Origin: Theristus sp. LFF4_11
Lineage: Eukaryota; Nematoda; Chromadorea; Monhysterida; Xyalidae
Direction: 5' to 3'
DNA length: 64,000 nt
Assembly (NCBI GenBank): GCA_030248135.1
Contig: JASANC010003254.1
Span: 62,001 to 126,000, forward strand
The notes under the pieces are model-generated. The model made no database searches. It was not told the origin of the DNA and was given only the letters and a program-made list of their open reading frames with translations. The position numbers and the translations under genes are program-made. Within the stretch, counting starts at the first letter, position 1. Every line of letters starts with the position of its first letter. Positions 23,001-30,892 of the stretch are shown piece by piece.

Positions 23001-23870
23001 ACTACCATTCGGGCGGCCAGACCGCCAGATCAACCCGAGAGACCAAAACTCTCGACCACATTTTCCAAACAAATGGAAAAACAAATCATGCAGCGACAGA
23101 GGTCGCTGGAAAGCTCAAAAACCATGGAAAAACTGCCGACCAGACAGTCGAGCAGCTCAATGACCAGCACCGCAAGTAAAACTGCGACAGAAACTCGGTC
23201 GACTGGCGCACAGTCAACTGAAGGTGACACCCAGAGTAAAAAGTCAGACGATAAACCGGCTGACAAGGATAAATCACAGGAAGCGGGTCAGACAAATTTG
23301 ACCGCTGCAAACATGGAAATTGAAACGGAATCCCAGTCTTCGCAGGAAAACATTGCAGCAAAAGATCAAGCTGCCCGTGCGGAGATAGAAACACAGTGCA
23401 GAGTCTGTGGCCAGAGAGGTCACAACTCAGAGTTATGCCCATTGGTTGGCTTCAGTAGAATGCCGATCACACAGTACCGAATTCCTAGAGTGCCAGGAGC
23501 ACCCACAACAACAACGCTAGCGCAAGGCCATGGAACAGCCCAAAGCGGCCAAACGCTAGCGACACAACTACAGGACATTGCGTCGACGTCGGGCATCAAC
23601 ACGCCGCCGCCGCCGCCGCCGCCACCGCCGCGAACAACGCCGCAGCAACACGAACGGTTGGGGGCCGCTGCCACGCCGTCACCACGACAGCCGCCGCGCA
23701 CGACACTGCCGGGCCAACGGGGCTTCCAGGCCGCGCCAGCAGCGACTCAACGACCGCGCCAACGCCAGTACGAGTACGACCCAGACACGGGACCGCCGCC
23801 ACCATCTTCGACGCCGACCGGTGCGCCATCACGACGACGCGCCAAGCCGCCGTATTCCCGGCGCAAGTGA
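17067..23870 (+). CDS. Unrecognised 2,267-aa retroelement protein with C-terminal zinc knuckle
   Basis: This is the second ORF of the giant element, in the position where errantiviruses carry env. I see no signal peptide and no convincing membrane segment, so it is not an ordinary envelope protein. The N-terminus is Gln-rich, then strongly basic (residues 26-41, nine Arg plus Lys), like a nuclear or RNA-binding signal. A large middle part (about 250-1480) looks globular and matches no family I know. Residues 1517-1529 are VIDIEQENDDDEC, which looks like a SUMO-interaction motif followed by acid. Residues 1550-1800 are Gln-rich. A CX2CX4HX4C zinc knuckle lies at 2111-2124 (CRVCGQRGHNSELC), followed by a nine-proline run and a basic tail. 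The knuckle, normally in Gag nucleocapsid, is missing from Gag here, so this protein may supply nucleic-acid binding or packaging. Three ATG-open frames overlap its first 80 codons. Confidence 0.85.
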   Translation: MHSNNDEVEPQQQQQQPATQQPQQHHRRRRHRRRRKKSGRNNHQRAAGAGVPLGAPPPTEVPPGAVSESDDTPGLVIDDDETTVPGPSGLPAGPQHHQSAIQLEQARVEQQQAQDEMMAQQQQLLAAQQLQQQAQNSTAEQVAEFQRLAALQNPRTTAYSMPDEIIVHHPATSQYALIHGREETRENEPMDETPAGETDGEKQQKNQEDPDTHMEEDSTTGTNTSTAHDAQSTTSHQSEDRHDEVELYYEEEQEEPQVTPLFINIPETEAIDLQEVYAQFGFGEPGSSELKQDYPEDMSVQVEDAEERWKMVAAELYNRRPEYPNTPIAWLTLGKFNNYQHLPDKAKLTSLVSIKPSRHIHLLDNNVVLRFWSNQTVVKDLTDEEIDQRLYWPRQWTGPWTPMRLDLQIPKESLFALSRVTTGWTEADYARDYPATAAHLLVSHYQPYGVDSQTILYGLTAPSHKAIAAAEPPTVTHPAPGYDDPVWPMTLGALTDYCPQSNVDVQALRQGHVSHVPQQSTLIPYADQQDQMVKWRYKIYWNQKPGPNADGKMEPQASPEQAGLTVLPFDLSDDTAENTHVDQVPEGVARATTVNIHMYLNEVIKRGAPYSTKNRTALPRHLLAMTAWDELWHDRNSCYTRREAMRRHVRLVGRPLGQATQVVWVVDNTTTQLQELVDFIHQQSSVMNGHMALHYTYFEPVEGHMEPLNHNEMPRFYPASVAAGMKYVKGVKYPVQLFICAGAYCFAFDLALMMDAAMLPENQEKRNVLMNFLTNQSSTFHHWDEPSEFLKGLTYAYSADLKEDPLLKPADYKLPNHLDSRPLLSAIGYSNMKGVRAYRHKLWRDAYVPPTPGTVLAMFTCKMHDVVHYNRYGRDRNELYQEGSWLINAISNRKVAIPWDSRPGWHYAFQFNWVVLIYDALFMSIACSNQFATSGTQMVQPQNVHTLYDTYRAAVDVGLAYVSRVDEGPMDCCSLQPITAQDPTLGTIRSNPVLRLSFAQIYGEYDKVVRFLKQNPDTVLTNTAPYIPHPVKSDGPPNEDGSVNYHPVDLCDRHLMMHQYVLQRECKLRYTLTLQLDESLKTIGHTSYGHLAAIETQILRFKFRTLQSTIGIAMTNASSNMAYQLANLVYAELQRENKLCFMREPQHKCKPQCQPAPPDEFSLQPNPPASYLGVQNDPQTPWFDANFIRVGEQYKDFRRNALRHQQQMVRAYSEHKFVEFQLTTPGTWAKVFHIGEIEHLNCIGIVPSTNPEEKSRFVASPCIGNQLFNCTDRDVYPLNKTPDEVREDWMKRKLDPPMRMCQDLDALMALSERINISTDEMLAIEAKKYIFSYEDIRTLVLALLVRAAMEHIFQKLYETSPLRVEKLAGKITDICRQVRNAQMGESHRRTVYNLFNPFDIRMLERRADRETVRQSLRPVLCKCLLDKDEFVSQEKLEIARAWWTVVNNHVNLPLSAELMNAITRKDAKGKQQIIDEICHRLASPVAPARMPQLRLQKERHDKLYEQGTKTVQKTPEVIDIEQENDDDECAVIDRQPNVPKLPGPMTLRLLPKQPPAPSQTPVPQFAAPGAVQNIPLRAKALLQKQQQEQQQALQQAQQKFVPTTFKVPQYQKIQNIPGTTIPGVPFVAAAENAAATEQLQQSCSMSAVTKGIQQQQITPRTTATPLSTTYASTAGERQPPLKRAHVAPTLTAAEEAAGTTVKPTCPWPDYMHPHNLTQDEKQVTSIYYDHLNSQYQQVDILPPAMKDNAKAYGENIQISDSVSLKSRVGVKLAQDVMRPKYRALLRPYYLENQATKKWVNTGKTAEKAKQQYYDQKKPSAVERFLPLDAASVMAVQDVGRRMLENPQGFLQEAEDQSAEHVPNTIAWLAHFISVHTRPGFNGDPPDIRKIGSQTPMVNMLTIQTLMLAEKQREERSGVTLMSVLQPMYLEPIGAPKHLWSAAEQYDILKAMTTEEYQQPPPEMLADLKKQNLPALADTTTIRAARPPDQPERPKLSTTFSKQMEKQIMQRQRSLESSKTMEKLPTRQSSSSMTSTASKTATETRSTGAQSTEGDTQSKKSDDKPADKDKSQEAGQTNLTAANMEIETESQSSQENIAAKDQAARAEIETQCRVCGQRGHNSELCPLVGFSRMPITQYRIPRVPGAPTTTTLAQGHGTAQSGQTLATQLQDIASTSGINTPPPPPPPPPRTTPQQHERLGAAATPSPRQPPRTTLPGQRGFQAAPAATQRPRQRQYEYDPDTGPPPPSSTPTGAPSRRRAKPPYSRRK

Positions 23871-24932
23871 ATGTCGAAGACGGCGACGAACAACACCAGG
23901 ACTGGACGAATAATAATTATTATTCGACGAAAGCTGGAGCGACGACCAACAATAACATTGGCCGCCGCACACGTCCTGGAGGATCGCATCGACGAGGGCC
24001 GACCACTGAACATGAACAAACATTGATGACGTTGGCCGTCGACCGCGATCGCACGCACGGACAATGGCACGAGCGCTGGCACGACGGTAGAGGAGAAGAC
24101 TGATCCGACGGTGATCAACAACAAGAACTGTTAGTTTTCGTCCTTTTTCCGTCTTTGTGCCTTTGCTTTTGTGCCGTTGCCAACCCTGTTTTTCGGACAG
24201 TAGAAGGGTCGTACTGCATTTCATTTCTGTTGCTGCCATCCTCAGTGCTGTTCCGCCGAATCACCGCGTCTTGGTCGATCGGTGGTGAGCACCGCTCCCA
24301 CCGATGGGCCCCCAAACCTAGGAGTGATTCTTTATTTCTTTATTGTTTTATCCTGTTGTTTATTTTTATTGTTGTTTTATCCCGGTTATTTTATTACCCA
24401 ATTGTACATTTCGGTACGACTGATACCCAGGACTTTCTCATTTGTTCCTTTGTTGTTGTGTTGTTGTGTTTTATTTTTGTTTAGTTGTGGTAGAGCCCGG
24501 TGGGTTGTTGTTGGCCTGCCGTGGTTCTTCTTGTTGTTTTGTCACCTCCACACACTAACCAATTTTCGATTCCAACAGAACCCTAGGAACCGTTTTATTT
24601 TTTTGTTTTTCTTGTGATACAAGATTTTTGTTTTATTTATTTTTACGATCAAAAGTTTTTGTTTGTTTTTATTATTATTTTTCAAGATCCACATAGAACA
24701 CCATGAGAGGGCCTCACCCACAGGTCATTGTCTGTTGGCCTGTGGCCCTAGTTTCTATGTTTTTATTGGTTTTTTTTCAATTTTTATTGATGCGGTGCTG
24801 TGTTGTCGTTGATGCCTTCAAAACAATAGCCCAACAATAGTTCTAACCAGTATTGTTTTACCAAGTTTTTTTTTTCTTTTCTCTTCTTTCACCACCACTA
24901 TTTTTGTCGGTCTCGTGGAAGAGACCACATCT
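23871..24932 (+). other. 3' untranslated region of the element
   Basis: Between the second ORF and the purine tract there is no protein-like frame. The sequence becomes T-rich toward the LTR. A stem-loop lies at 24708-24749: AGGG and CCACAGG pair with CCTGTGG and CCCT around a 14-nt loop, with a bulge on the 5' side. Confidence 0.6.
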
Positions 24933-24933
24933 C

Positions 24934-24945
24934 AGGGGGGGAAAG
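24934..24945 (+). other. Polypurine tract
   Basis: AGGGGGGGAAAG immediately precedes the 3' LTR. This is the plus-strand primer of LTR elements, and it supports placing the LTR start at TGTCAGG. Confidence 0.85.
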
Positions 24946-24946
24946 T

Positions 24947-25720
24947 TGTCAGGTCCACACCTGGCGCCTACTTCTTTCCTCAACTGGGATGCTAAACTAT
25001 TTTGTTCTTTTACACCACACACACCAGTTACAACAGTTAAACTCTTCTTTTCACATTGGTTTTCTATCTTTTTGTGCATTTAACTTTGTTTCCTTCCACA
25101 GTTTCTTTGTATTTCTCGCATCCGACTTCACAAAATAAAATCGAAAGCACCAAATAAATTGGGCTCATCGTAATAAAAGTGAAACATCGGAACGAAGGTA
25201 CCGTGTGGTCGCCCCACATCAACGGCGACTACGCGATCCGTCCAGGACTGCGCCTGACGTAGGGGCGCCTGGGCGACAACTCACTGCCTGCGCCGATAGC
25301 GACAGGTGTAAACTTTGCCGGCCTCGCCTAAAATCTATAAACCGTAAGTAACCTGCAACAGTCTTTTGTTTAATTGTTTCTTTTATTCTTTCAGTAAGAC
25401 TAGAGGTAGGAGGAAAGCGTTGAGGGGCCCTAACGCATGTGTGACGCTAACACAGCGACGCCAATAACATGTTCCGTGGTTGACGCTAACAAGAAGTCCA
25501 CGTTGAGACGTCTGGGAAGTCAGAAGCCTAGGAGTGAGAATACTAGAAGCCCTCACTTTGTAACCAGTGTTAGTGAGGTGATGCCACTGACAGTGGGTGG
25601 CCAAAGCCGCACTGCATCTGGCGTGAGGCACCCCCTTGGAGTGTCTACTCTAGGGTTCAGTGCCGATAATCCTAGTAACACACTCCCCCCGAAGAGTAGG
25701 TCTCTGAGGGGGAATTTACA
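24947..25720 (+). repeat. 3' LTR
   Basis: 774 bp, identical to the 5' LTR except for three substitutions. It carries the same 51-nt candidate intron (25344-25394). The same LTR-borne ORF begins at 25437, but in this copy it runs into flanking DNA and ends at 25775. Confidence 0.95.
25134..25177 (+). terminator. Polyadenylation signals in 3' LTR
   Basis: Three AATAAA hexamers (25134, 25153 and 25172) lie within 44 nt in the 3' LTR and should direct 3' end formation of the element's transcripts. Confidence 0.65.
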
Positions 25721-26070
25721 ACTTTCACAGTCGAACAAAAATGTTCCCTGGGGTAATTCCATCCGGAGATTTTGAAAATCGGGTTAATTTTTTACCCCGA
25801 CCCTGTTTTTGGGTAAAAAATTGGGCATTTTTAATTGTTCGGAGGGTTTTCACCTGGTTTTAAGTGTTCGCCCTTTCAATTTTTAGCTGGGACACTTTCA
25901 CAGTTGAACAAAAATGTTTCCTAGGGTAATTTCATCCGTATTTTTTGAAAATTTAGTTTATTTTTTTGCCCGGGCACTTTTTTGAGTCAAAATTGTGCAT
26001 TCTTTGAAAGTTCGTAGCATTTTGACTGGGTATCAGTTTTTCACTCTTACAAATTTTGTCTGAGCTGCGA
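25721..26070. repeat. Two diverged copies of a ~171-bp repeat
   Basis: ACTTTCACAGTCGAACAAAA at 25721 recurs as ACTTTCACAGTTGAACAAAA at about 25892, with similarity continuing through a T-rich body. The 3' LTR ends within or at the edge of the first copy, so the retrotransposon landed in a pre-existing repeat. Confidence 0.7.
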
Positions 26071-26084
26071 AAAATAGTAGGAAA

Positions 26085-27430
26085 AAGGTCTAGTCCGTAG
26101 TAATTCAATGCGCTGATCACGGATTTTGGGTTAGTTTTCTTACGTGAGCAACTCTAGATGCTGAATCGTGACGATTTCGGGCGAATCGGCCGTCGAAATT
26201 GGCGAAATCGGTCCAGAAACGAAAAACAAGAAAAGATTGTTTTCCAGGGTAATTCAATGCGCTGATCACGGATTTTGGGTTAGTTTTCTTACGTGAGCAA
26301 CTCTAGATACCGAATCGTGACGATTTCGGGCGAATCGGCCGTCGAAATTGGCGAAATCGGTCCAGAAACGAAAAACAAGAAAAGGGTGTTTTCCAGGGTA
26401 ATTCAATGCGCTGATTACGGATTTTGGGTTAGTTTTCTTACGTGAGCAACTCTAGATACTGAATCGTGACGATTTCGGGCGAATCGGCCGTGGAAATTGG
26501 CGAAATCGGTCCAGAAACGAAAAATAAGAAAAGGGTGTTTTCCAGGGTAATTCAATGCGCTGATCACGGATTTTGGGTTAGTTTTTTTACGTGAGCAACT
26601 CTAGATGCTGAATCGTGACGATTTCGGGCGAATCGGCCGTGGAAATTGGCGAAATTGGTCCAGAAATGAAAAACAAAAAAAAAACGGTGTTTTCCAGGGT
26701 AATTCAATGCGCTGATCACGGATTTTGGGTTAGTTTTTTTATGTGAGCAACTCTAGATACTGAATCGTGACGATTTCGGGCGAATCGGCCGTGGAAATTG
26801 GCGAAATCGGTCCAGAAATGAAAAACAAGAAGTCGGTGTTTTCTATGGTTATTCATTGCGCCGATCACGGATATTGGGTGAGTTTTGTAATGTGAGCAAT
26901 TCTAGGTACTGAATCGTGACGATTTTGGGCGAATCGGTCGTGGAAATTGGCGAAATCGGTCCATAAACGAAAAACAAGAAAAGGGTATTTTCCAGGGTAA
27001 TTCAATGCGCTGATCACGGATTTTGGGTTAATTTTTTTATGTGAACAATTCTAGGTACTGAATCTTAACGATTTCAAGCGAATCGGCCGTGGAAAATGGC
27101 GAAATCGGACCAGAAATGAAAAACAAGAAAACTGTGTTTTCCATGGTAATTCAATGCGCTGATCACGGATTCTGGGTTAATTTTTTTATGTGAGCAACTC
27201 TAGGTACTGAATCGTGACGATTTCGGGCGAATCGGCCGTGGAAATTGGCGAAATCGGTTCAGAAATGAAAAACAAAAACGGTGTTTTCCATAGTAATTCA
27301 ATGCGCTGATCACGGATTCTGGGTTAGTTTTCTTATGTGAGCAACTCTAGATACCGAATCGTGACGATTTCGGGCGAATCGGCCGTGGAAATAGCATATG
27401 CGAAATCGGCCTAAAAACGAAAAATGAAAA
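26085..27430. repeat. Satellite array, period ~149 bp, nine copies
   Basis: The block starting AATTCAATGCGCTGATCACG recurs at about 26102, 26251, 26400, 26549, 26701, 26850, 26999, 27147 and 27294. Each unit also contains GAATCGTGACGATTTCGGGC and a GGCGAAATCGGTCCAGAAAC-like end. Copies differ by scattered substitutions and small indels. No reading frame is conserved. Confidence 0.9.
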
Positions 27431-28655
27431 ACCTGAGTCGAACTGTGATTTTGGTCCGACCTTCGGGGCTTATGTAAAAGTCAGAATATTATCTAAAAAT
27501 GCGGGAGACGCATATAAAAGGAGGAATATGGCCTTGTGTAAGCAGTGAAAGACTTGGCTCGACAACGCTTTTCAAGTCTCTAATGTGGTACACACGGATA
27601 CAAGTACATAAGAGTCATATTTTTGCGCCGCGTTTGTTTGTTTGTTTTTTGAAGCACGCCCCCACCGATTCCGGAAACCCGAAGGTACCAAACTCCGGTG
27701 GGATTGGGGAATGGACGGCTCACCATCCCGTGGAACCAATATCCTCGCCACATGAGGGGGACAGCCTCTAAGCCCCGCTCTGTCTTGGGGGGCACCAGTG
27801 ATTTTAGCCCGATTTCGGTTTCGGTGGCCTGCGGTCGCTATATCCCCGGAGGGCAGCGAATCCGAAACTTTCGTTTTCGTTTTCGTTTTGCTGAAAAGCG
27901 TTAAACTTTGAAGTTATTTTATAATTGTCCTCTTCGATTTAATCTAAAATCACGCCATGTGCGAAATTCTGTAAATTCTGTGCAAAAACAGAAAAATCAG
28001 AGATTGCAAAACATTGTTGCATGTAGCTTTTTCGTTGTTGTTAACGTACGCACCGCTGTGTACACACCAGCACCAGTGACAAAAAGGAGTTGTCTTCCAT
28101 TGATTTTCACCTTTTTTACCGGTGTCAACTTCAACTAGTGTGGCAGGATAAACCGTCTGTCCCGTGAGTCATTGCCTTTGCCACAGGAGACCTTGCGTTC
28201 CGCAATGCTTCTGCGGTACAATTTGTCCTGGACAAACCAGTGTCAGCGAGCTAAAGTCTGATTGTTATTTTAGTAGTTTTAGTGGTCGCTAAATGCCCGA
28301 AATCCGCAAATGTGAAAGTTTCATTTGTCTACAATACAAAGCACGAGGGTTGCCATGTGCAACCGAAATCATAAATAAACGGCGCAAAAATATGGCTCTT
28401 ATGTACTTGTATCCGTGTGTACCACATTAGAGACTTGAAAAGCGTTGTCGAGCCAAGTCTTTCACTGCTTACACAAGGCCATATTCCTCCTTTTATATGC
28501 GTCTCCCGCATTTTTAGATAATATTCTGACTTTTACATAAGCCCCGAAGGTCGGACCAAAATCACAATTCGACTCAGGTTTTTCATTTTTCGTTTTTTAT
28601 GCCAATTTCGCCTATGCTATTTCTACGGCCGATTCGCCCAAAATCGTCACGATTT
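27356..28655. repeat. Large inverted repeat (arms ~275 bp, spacer ~750 bp)
   Basis: Sequence 27356-27630 reappears inverted at 28380-28655 with few differences. The left arm is continuous with the satellite array, and the right arm ends in part of one satellite unit. The spacer holds a G/C-richer stretch (27660-27860) and a T-rich stretch with no recognisable gene. The whole looks like a non-autonomous DNA transposon with satellite-bearing ends, cut short on the right. Confidence 0.8.
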
Positions 28656-29052
28656 TTCTGTTACCATTTTAGCTCTACAAAGTCAATTTTGTTTGACAAT
28701 TCAAAAGTTGATTTTATCTCCGTTGTATATCGTTGTCCAATATTTACTGAAAATACCATACATCACTTTTTTACTGTTGCATTTCGCATCACGATCTATT
28801 CTCCACAGAATTACGAACAAGGGGAAGCATTATACTGTTTTACAGAGTCACATAAAAGAGCAAGAAAGTTGAGGAACAACACAACATGAAAATTATCATG
28901 AGTACAGTTCATGAACGTTACCTGTTGGAGCTGCACGGACGTACATCTCACTGTGAAACGATTTTCATAGCTTTCTCGAGAAAATTGGTCTACACCACCA
29001 TAAGGCACAATTTACGTGTGTATTTAGAGGGTCAAAATATTCCAAAACAGCT

Positions 29053-29228
29053 CTACCATGAGATTTCATAAATGAACTGAAACTCAAGATCAATATAAGA
29101 TTGTTCGCAACAGTTGAAGAATTCCTCGTGTCGTTTCGTGATCGTGTCTTGCAGTCGTGCGGCACTGTGCAATGTTAGACGATCCTTATTGACGGCGTCG
29201 TCGTGGAAGCGAAGGTTCACTTGTTTAC
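29053..29228 (-). CDS. AChBP-like exon 4 (loop C and stop)
   Basis: Acceptor ACTTTCCAG|GTAAAC. It completes GSWTYDG across the junction and encodes the EEFFNCCEQSYIDLEF loop C region, then four more residues after FQFI-Tyr and TAG at 29053-29055. The 58 complete codons after the split codon keep frame to the stop. Confidence 0.75.
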
Positions 29229-30892
29229 CTGGAAAGTTGATTTTTGTTCAAAAGTTTGCATGTGTGTTTGGCACTGCTTTGTACACCGTGCATTCACTTG
29301 TACACCCTTTCTGCTTGACCAATTCGGATACCAGTGAACTGATTCTTGAGGTTACATGGCATCTTTGTCCGTTCATGTTGCGATTGGCGTGAAAAATTTC
29401 CAAAGCCCCAATTTCTCAACCTCAATTTTTAAACCGCTAAATGGAAAATCAAACCATCGTAAGTCCACGATCCCAACTTGAACGAGCATTTCACGGCGCC
29501 CTCTTTGTGTCGCTCACAGTCTCTCGAGGTCCACGTTTGCGGTTCAACAACGTAGACGTGTCCACTTGGGTTGACAACCAACGGGGCATAGGTAAGACCG
29601 ATTTGCTTGTTCGGTGGCGTCAGACTAGAATTTTTTCGAATTTCAATCAAAGTTTAATGAATTACAACATCGTTTTTAGTGGTCAGAAATCTGACAAATC
29701 AGTTGAAAGACAAACGCTGTGAAAACCGAATAATTTTTGCATTACACTTTGGATAATCCGATTCCAATAATTTGACTAATGGTGAAATCAGTCAGAAATC
29801 AGAAAACGCCACACTAACGAGTTGTAGAGCCAGAGATCAGGCTGCCAGACCTGACCGGACTTCAAGCGGAACTGTGTGACGTTTGCGTGCGCGTACGGGC
29901 GCCATTGAAGATTGACGTCACGCCACGATTGGTGCAACCAGAGTGACACTTGTAGTGATTCGTCAGGGTTGTTCTGGAAATTGGAATTCCAGTTTTTATC
30001 TTTTAAAAATCAGCCAACACAGAAGACAAAGAGAAAACGCTTGAACAAAGGTCGTCTTTTTCTAGTTCGAAGGCAAGACTAGAATCAAAGCTTGACTGAA
30101 CCTGACCTTTTTGTGTAGCCAGGCCCATTTTAGTCCATTCTATTCTAGTCTAATCTAATCTTACTATAGGCTATTCTGAATTACCACATAAAGATTGAAA
30201 CTAGTTTCCTTCCACGTCCACAACCGCATTGAGTTGCAGGTCTTAAAGAAAAGATAATAGTCTTAGACTAGTCTAGTCTAGTCTAGGTCTAGTCAAGTCT
30301 AGTCTAGTCTAGTCTAGTCTAGTCTAGTCTAGTCTAGTCTAGTCTAGTCTAGTCTAGTCTAGTCTAGTCTAGTCTAGTCTAGTCTAGTCTAGTCTAGTCT
30401 AGTCTAGTCTAGTCTAGTCTAGTCTAGTCTAGTCTAGTCTAGTCTAGTCTAGTCCAGTCTAGTCTAGTCTAGTCTAGTATAGTCTAGTCTAGTCTAGTCT
30501 AGTCTAGTCTAGTCTAGTCTAGTCTAGTCTAGTCTAGTCTAGTCCAGTCTAGTCTAGTCTAGTCTAGTCTAGTCTAGTCTAGTCTAGTCTAGTCTAGTCT
30601 AATCTGGTGCACAGTCTGACCAGTCTAGTCTAGTCCAGTGTCTGCCTGATCTAGTCTAGTTTTATCTAGTTTTATAAAAAAAAAGAAAACTGACATATTT
30701 TATCGCCAATAACGTGATGCCAACTTCGACGTGAATTGTGTCGGTCGAATAGCGAACGGGTCGCTGCAATGGATCATACGAGCGCAAAAGCGACCTTGAC
30801 AATTTTTGTTCGTCGTTACTGGCTTCAGAAACATGTGAACTTGCAATGGCTGCCACAAAAGCTATTGGTAAAACGCAAAAACGTTTCATCAT
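29053..30892 (-). CDS. Soluble acetylcholine-binding-protein-like (nicotinic receptor ligand-binding domain only)
   Basis: Four exons join in phase to 699 nt, encoding 232 aa. Residues 1-23 form a signal peptide (MMKRFCVLPIAFVAAIASSH start). The rest follows the nicotinic receptor extracellular domain. Loop D contributes Trp 83, and loop A WQPDLWLYNS contributes Tyr 116. Loop B GSWTYDG contributes Trp 171. Loop C has vicinal Cys 214-215 and Tyr 219, with Phe 212 where alpha subunits have Tyr. The Cys-loop (Cys 154-Cys 164) has only nine residues between its cysteines, lacks the Phe-Pro-Phe-Asp motif, and is hydrophilic. The stop falls directly after the last beta strand, before any TM1. The length fits soluble AChBP (about 210-230 aa). 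No exon with channel segments was seen on this strand down to 25.7 kb. The alternative is a receptor gene truncated by the neighbouring repeats: a possible donor (TCATG|GTAGAG) overlaps the stop. Confidence 0.75.
29455..29624 (-). CDS. AChBP-like exon 3 (short Cys-loop and loop B)
   Basis: Acceptor TTCTAG|T, donor GATG|GTTTGA (weak but phase-correct). It encodes YAPLVVNPSGHVYVVEP, the shortened Cys-loop CERHKEGAVKC and GSWTYD. Confidence 0.8.
29819..29973 (-). CDS. AChBP-like exon 2 (loops D and A)
   Basis: Bounded by TTTCCAG| and TC|GTTAGT. It encodes residues 67-118, with SLWLHQSWRDVNLQW (loop D Trp) and VWQPDLWLYNS (loop A Tyr). It ends in phase 2. Confidence 0.82.
30267..30600. repeat. 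(TAGTC)n pentanucleotide array
   Basis: About 330 nt of near-perfect TAGTC repeats with a few single-base variants. It lies in intron 1 of the AChBP-like gene. Confidence 0.97.
30695..30892 (-). CDS. AChBP-like exon 1 (signal peptide, N-terminal helix, beta 1)
   Basis: Encodes residues 1-66. After the signal peptide comes NDEQKLSRSLLRSYDPLQRP, the N-terminal helix typical of nicotinic subunits. The donor is TAT|GTCAGT, phase 0. ATG at 30892 is followed by a second ATG. Confidence 0.78.

Larger units (their letters stand above)
5485..25720 (+). mobile_element. Giant Ty3/gypsy-type LTR retrotransposon, 20.2 kb
   Basis: The element is bounded by two direct repeats of exactly 774 bp beginning TGTCAGG and ending TTTACA, a TG...CA terminus pair. 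They have no indels and only three substitutions (5705, 5875 and 5876 against 25167, 25337 and 25338), so the insertion is young. The order is LTR, primer-binding site, Gag-protease-RT-RNase H-integrase ORF, 1.1-kb spacer, second large ORF, purine tract, LTR. RT before integrase identifies Ty3/gypsy (Metaviridae-like). At 20 kb it is several times longer than usual gypsy elements (about 5-10 kb). The extra length is a 1,400-residue extension ahead of the capsid region plus the 2,267-aa second ORF. Both ORFs are uninterrupted, suggesting a potentially active copy. No target-site duplication could be found. Confidence 0.95.

Noticed and set aside
25437..25775. Separate 112-codon gene at the 3' LTR
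   Set aside because: It is the LTR copy of the Gag N-terminal frame running into flanking repeat DNA; not an independent gene.
28856..28970. Possible further exon of the AChBP-like gene after TTTCACAG
   Set aside because: It would encode neither a TM1-like segment nor any receptor motif, and no later TM exons follow.
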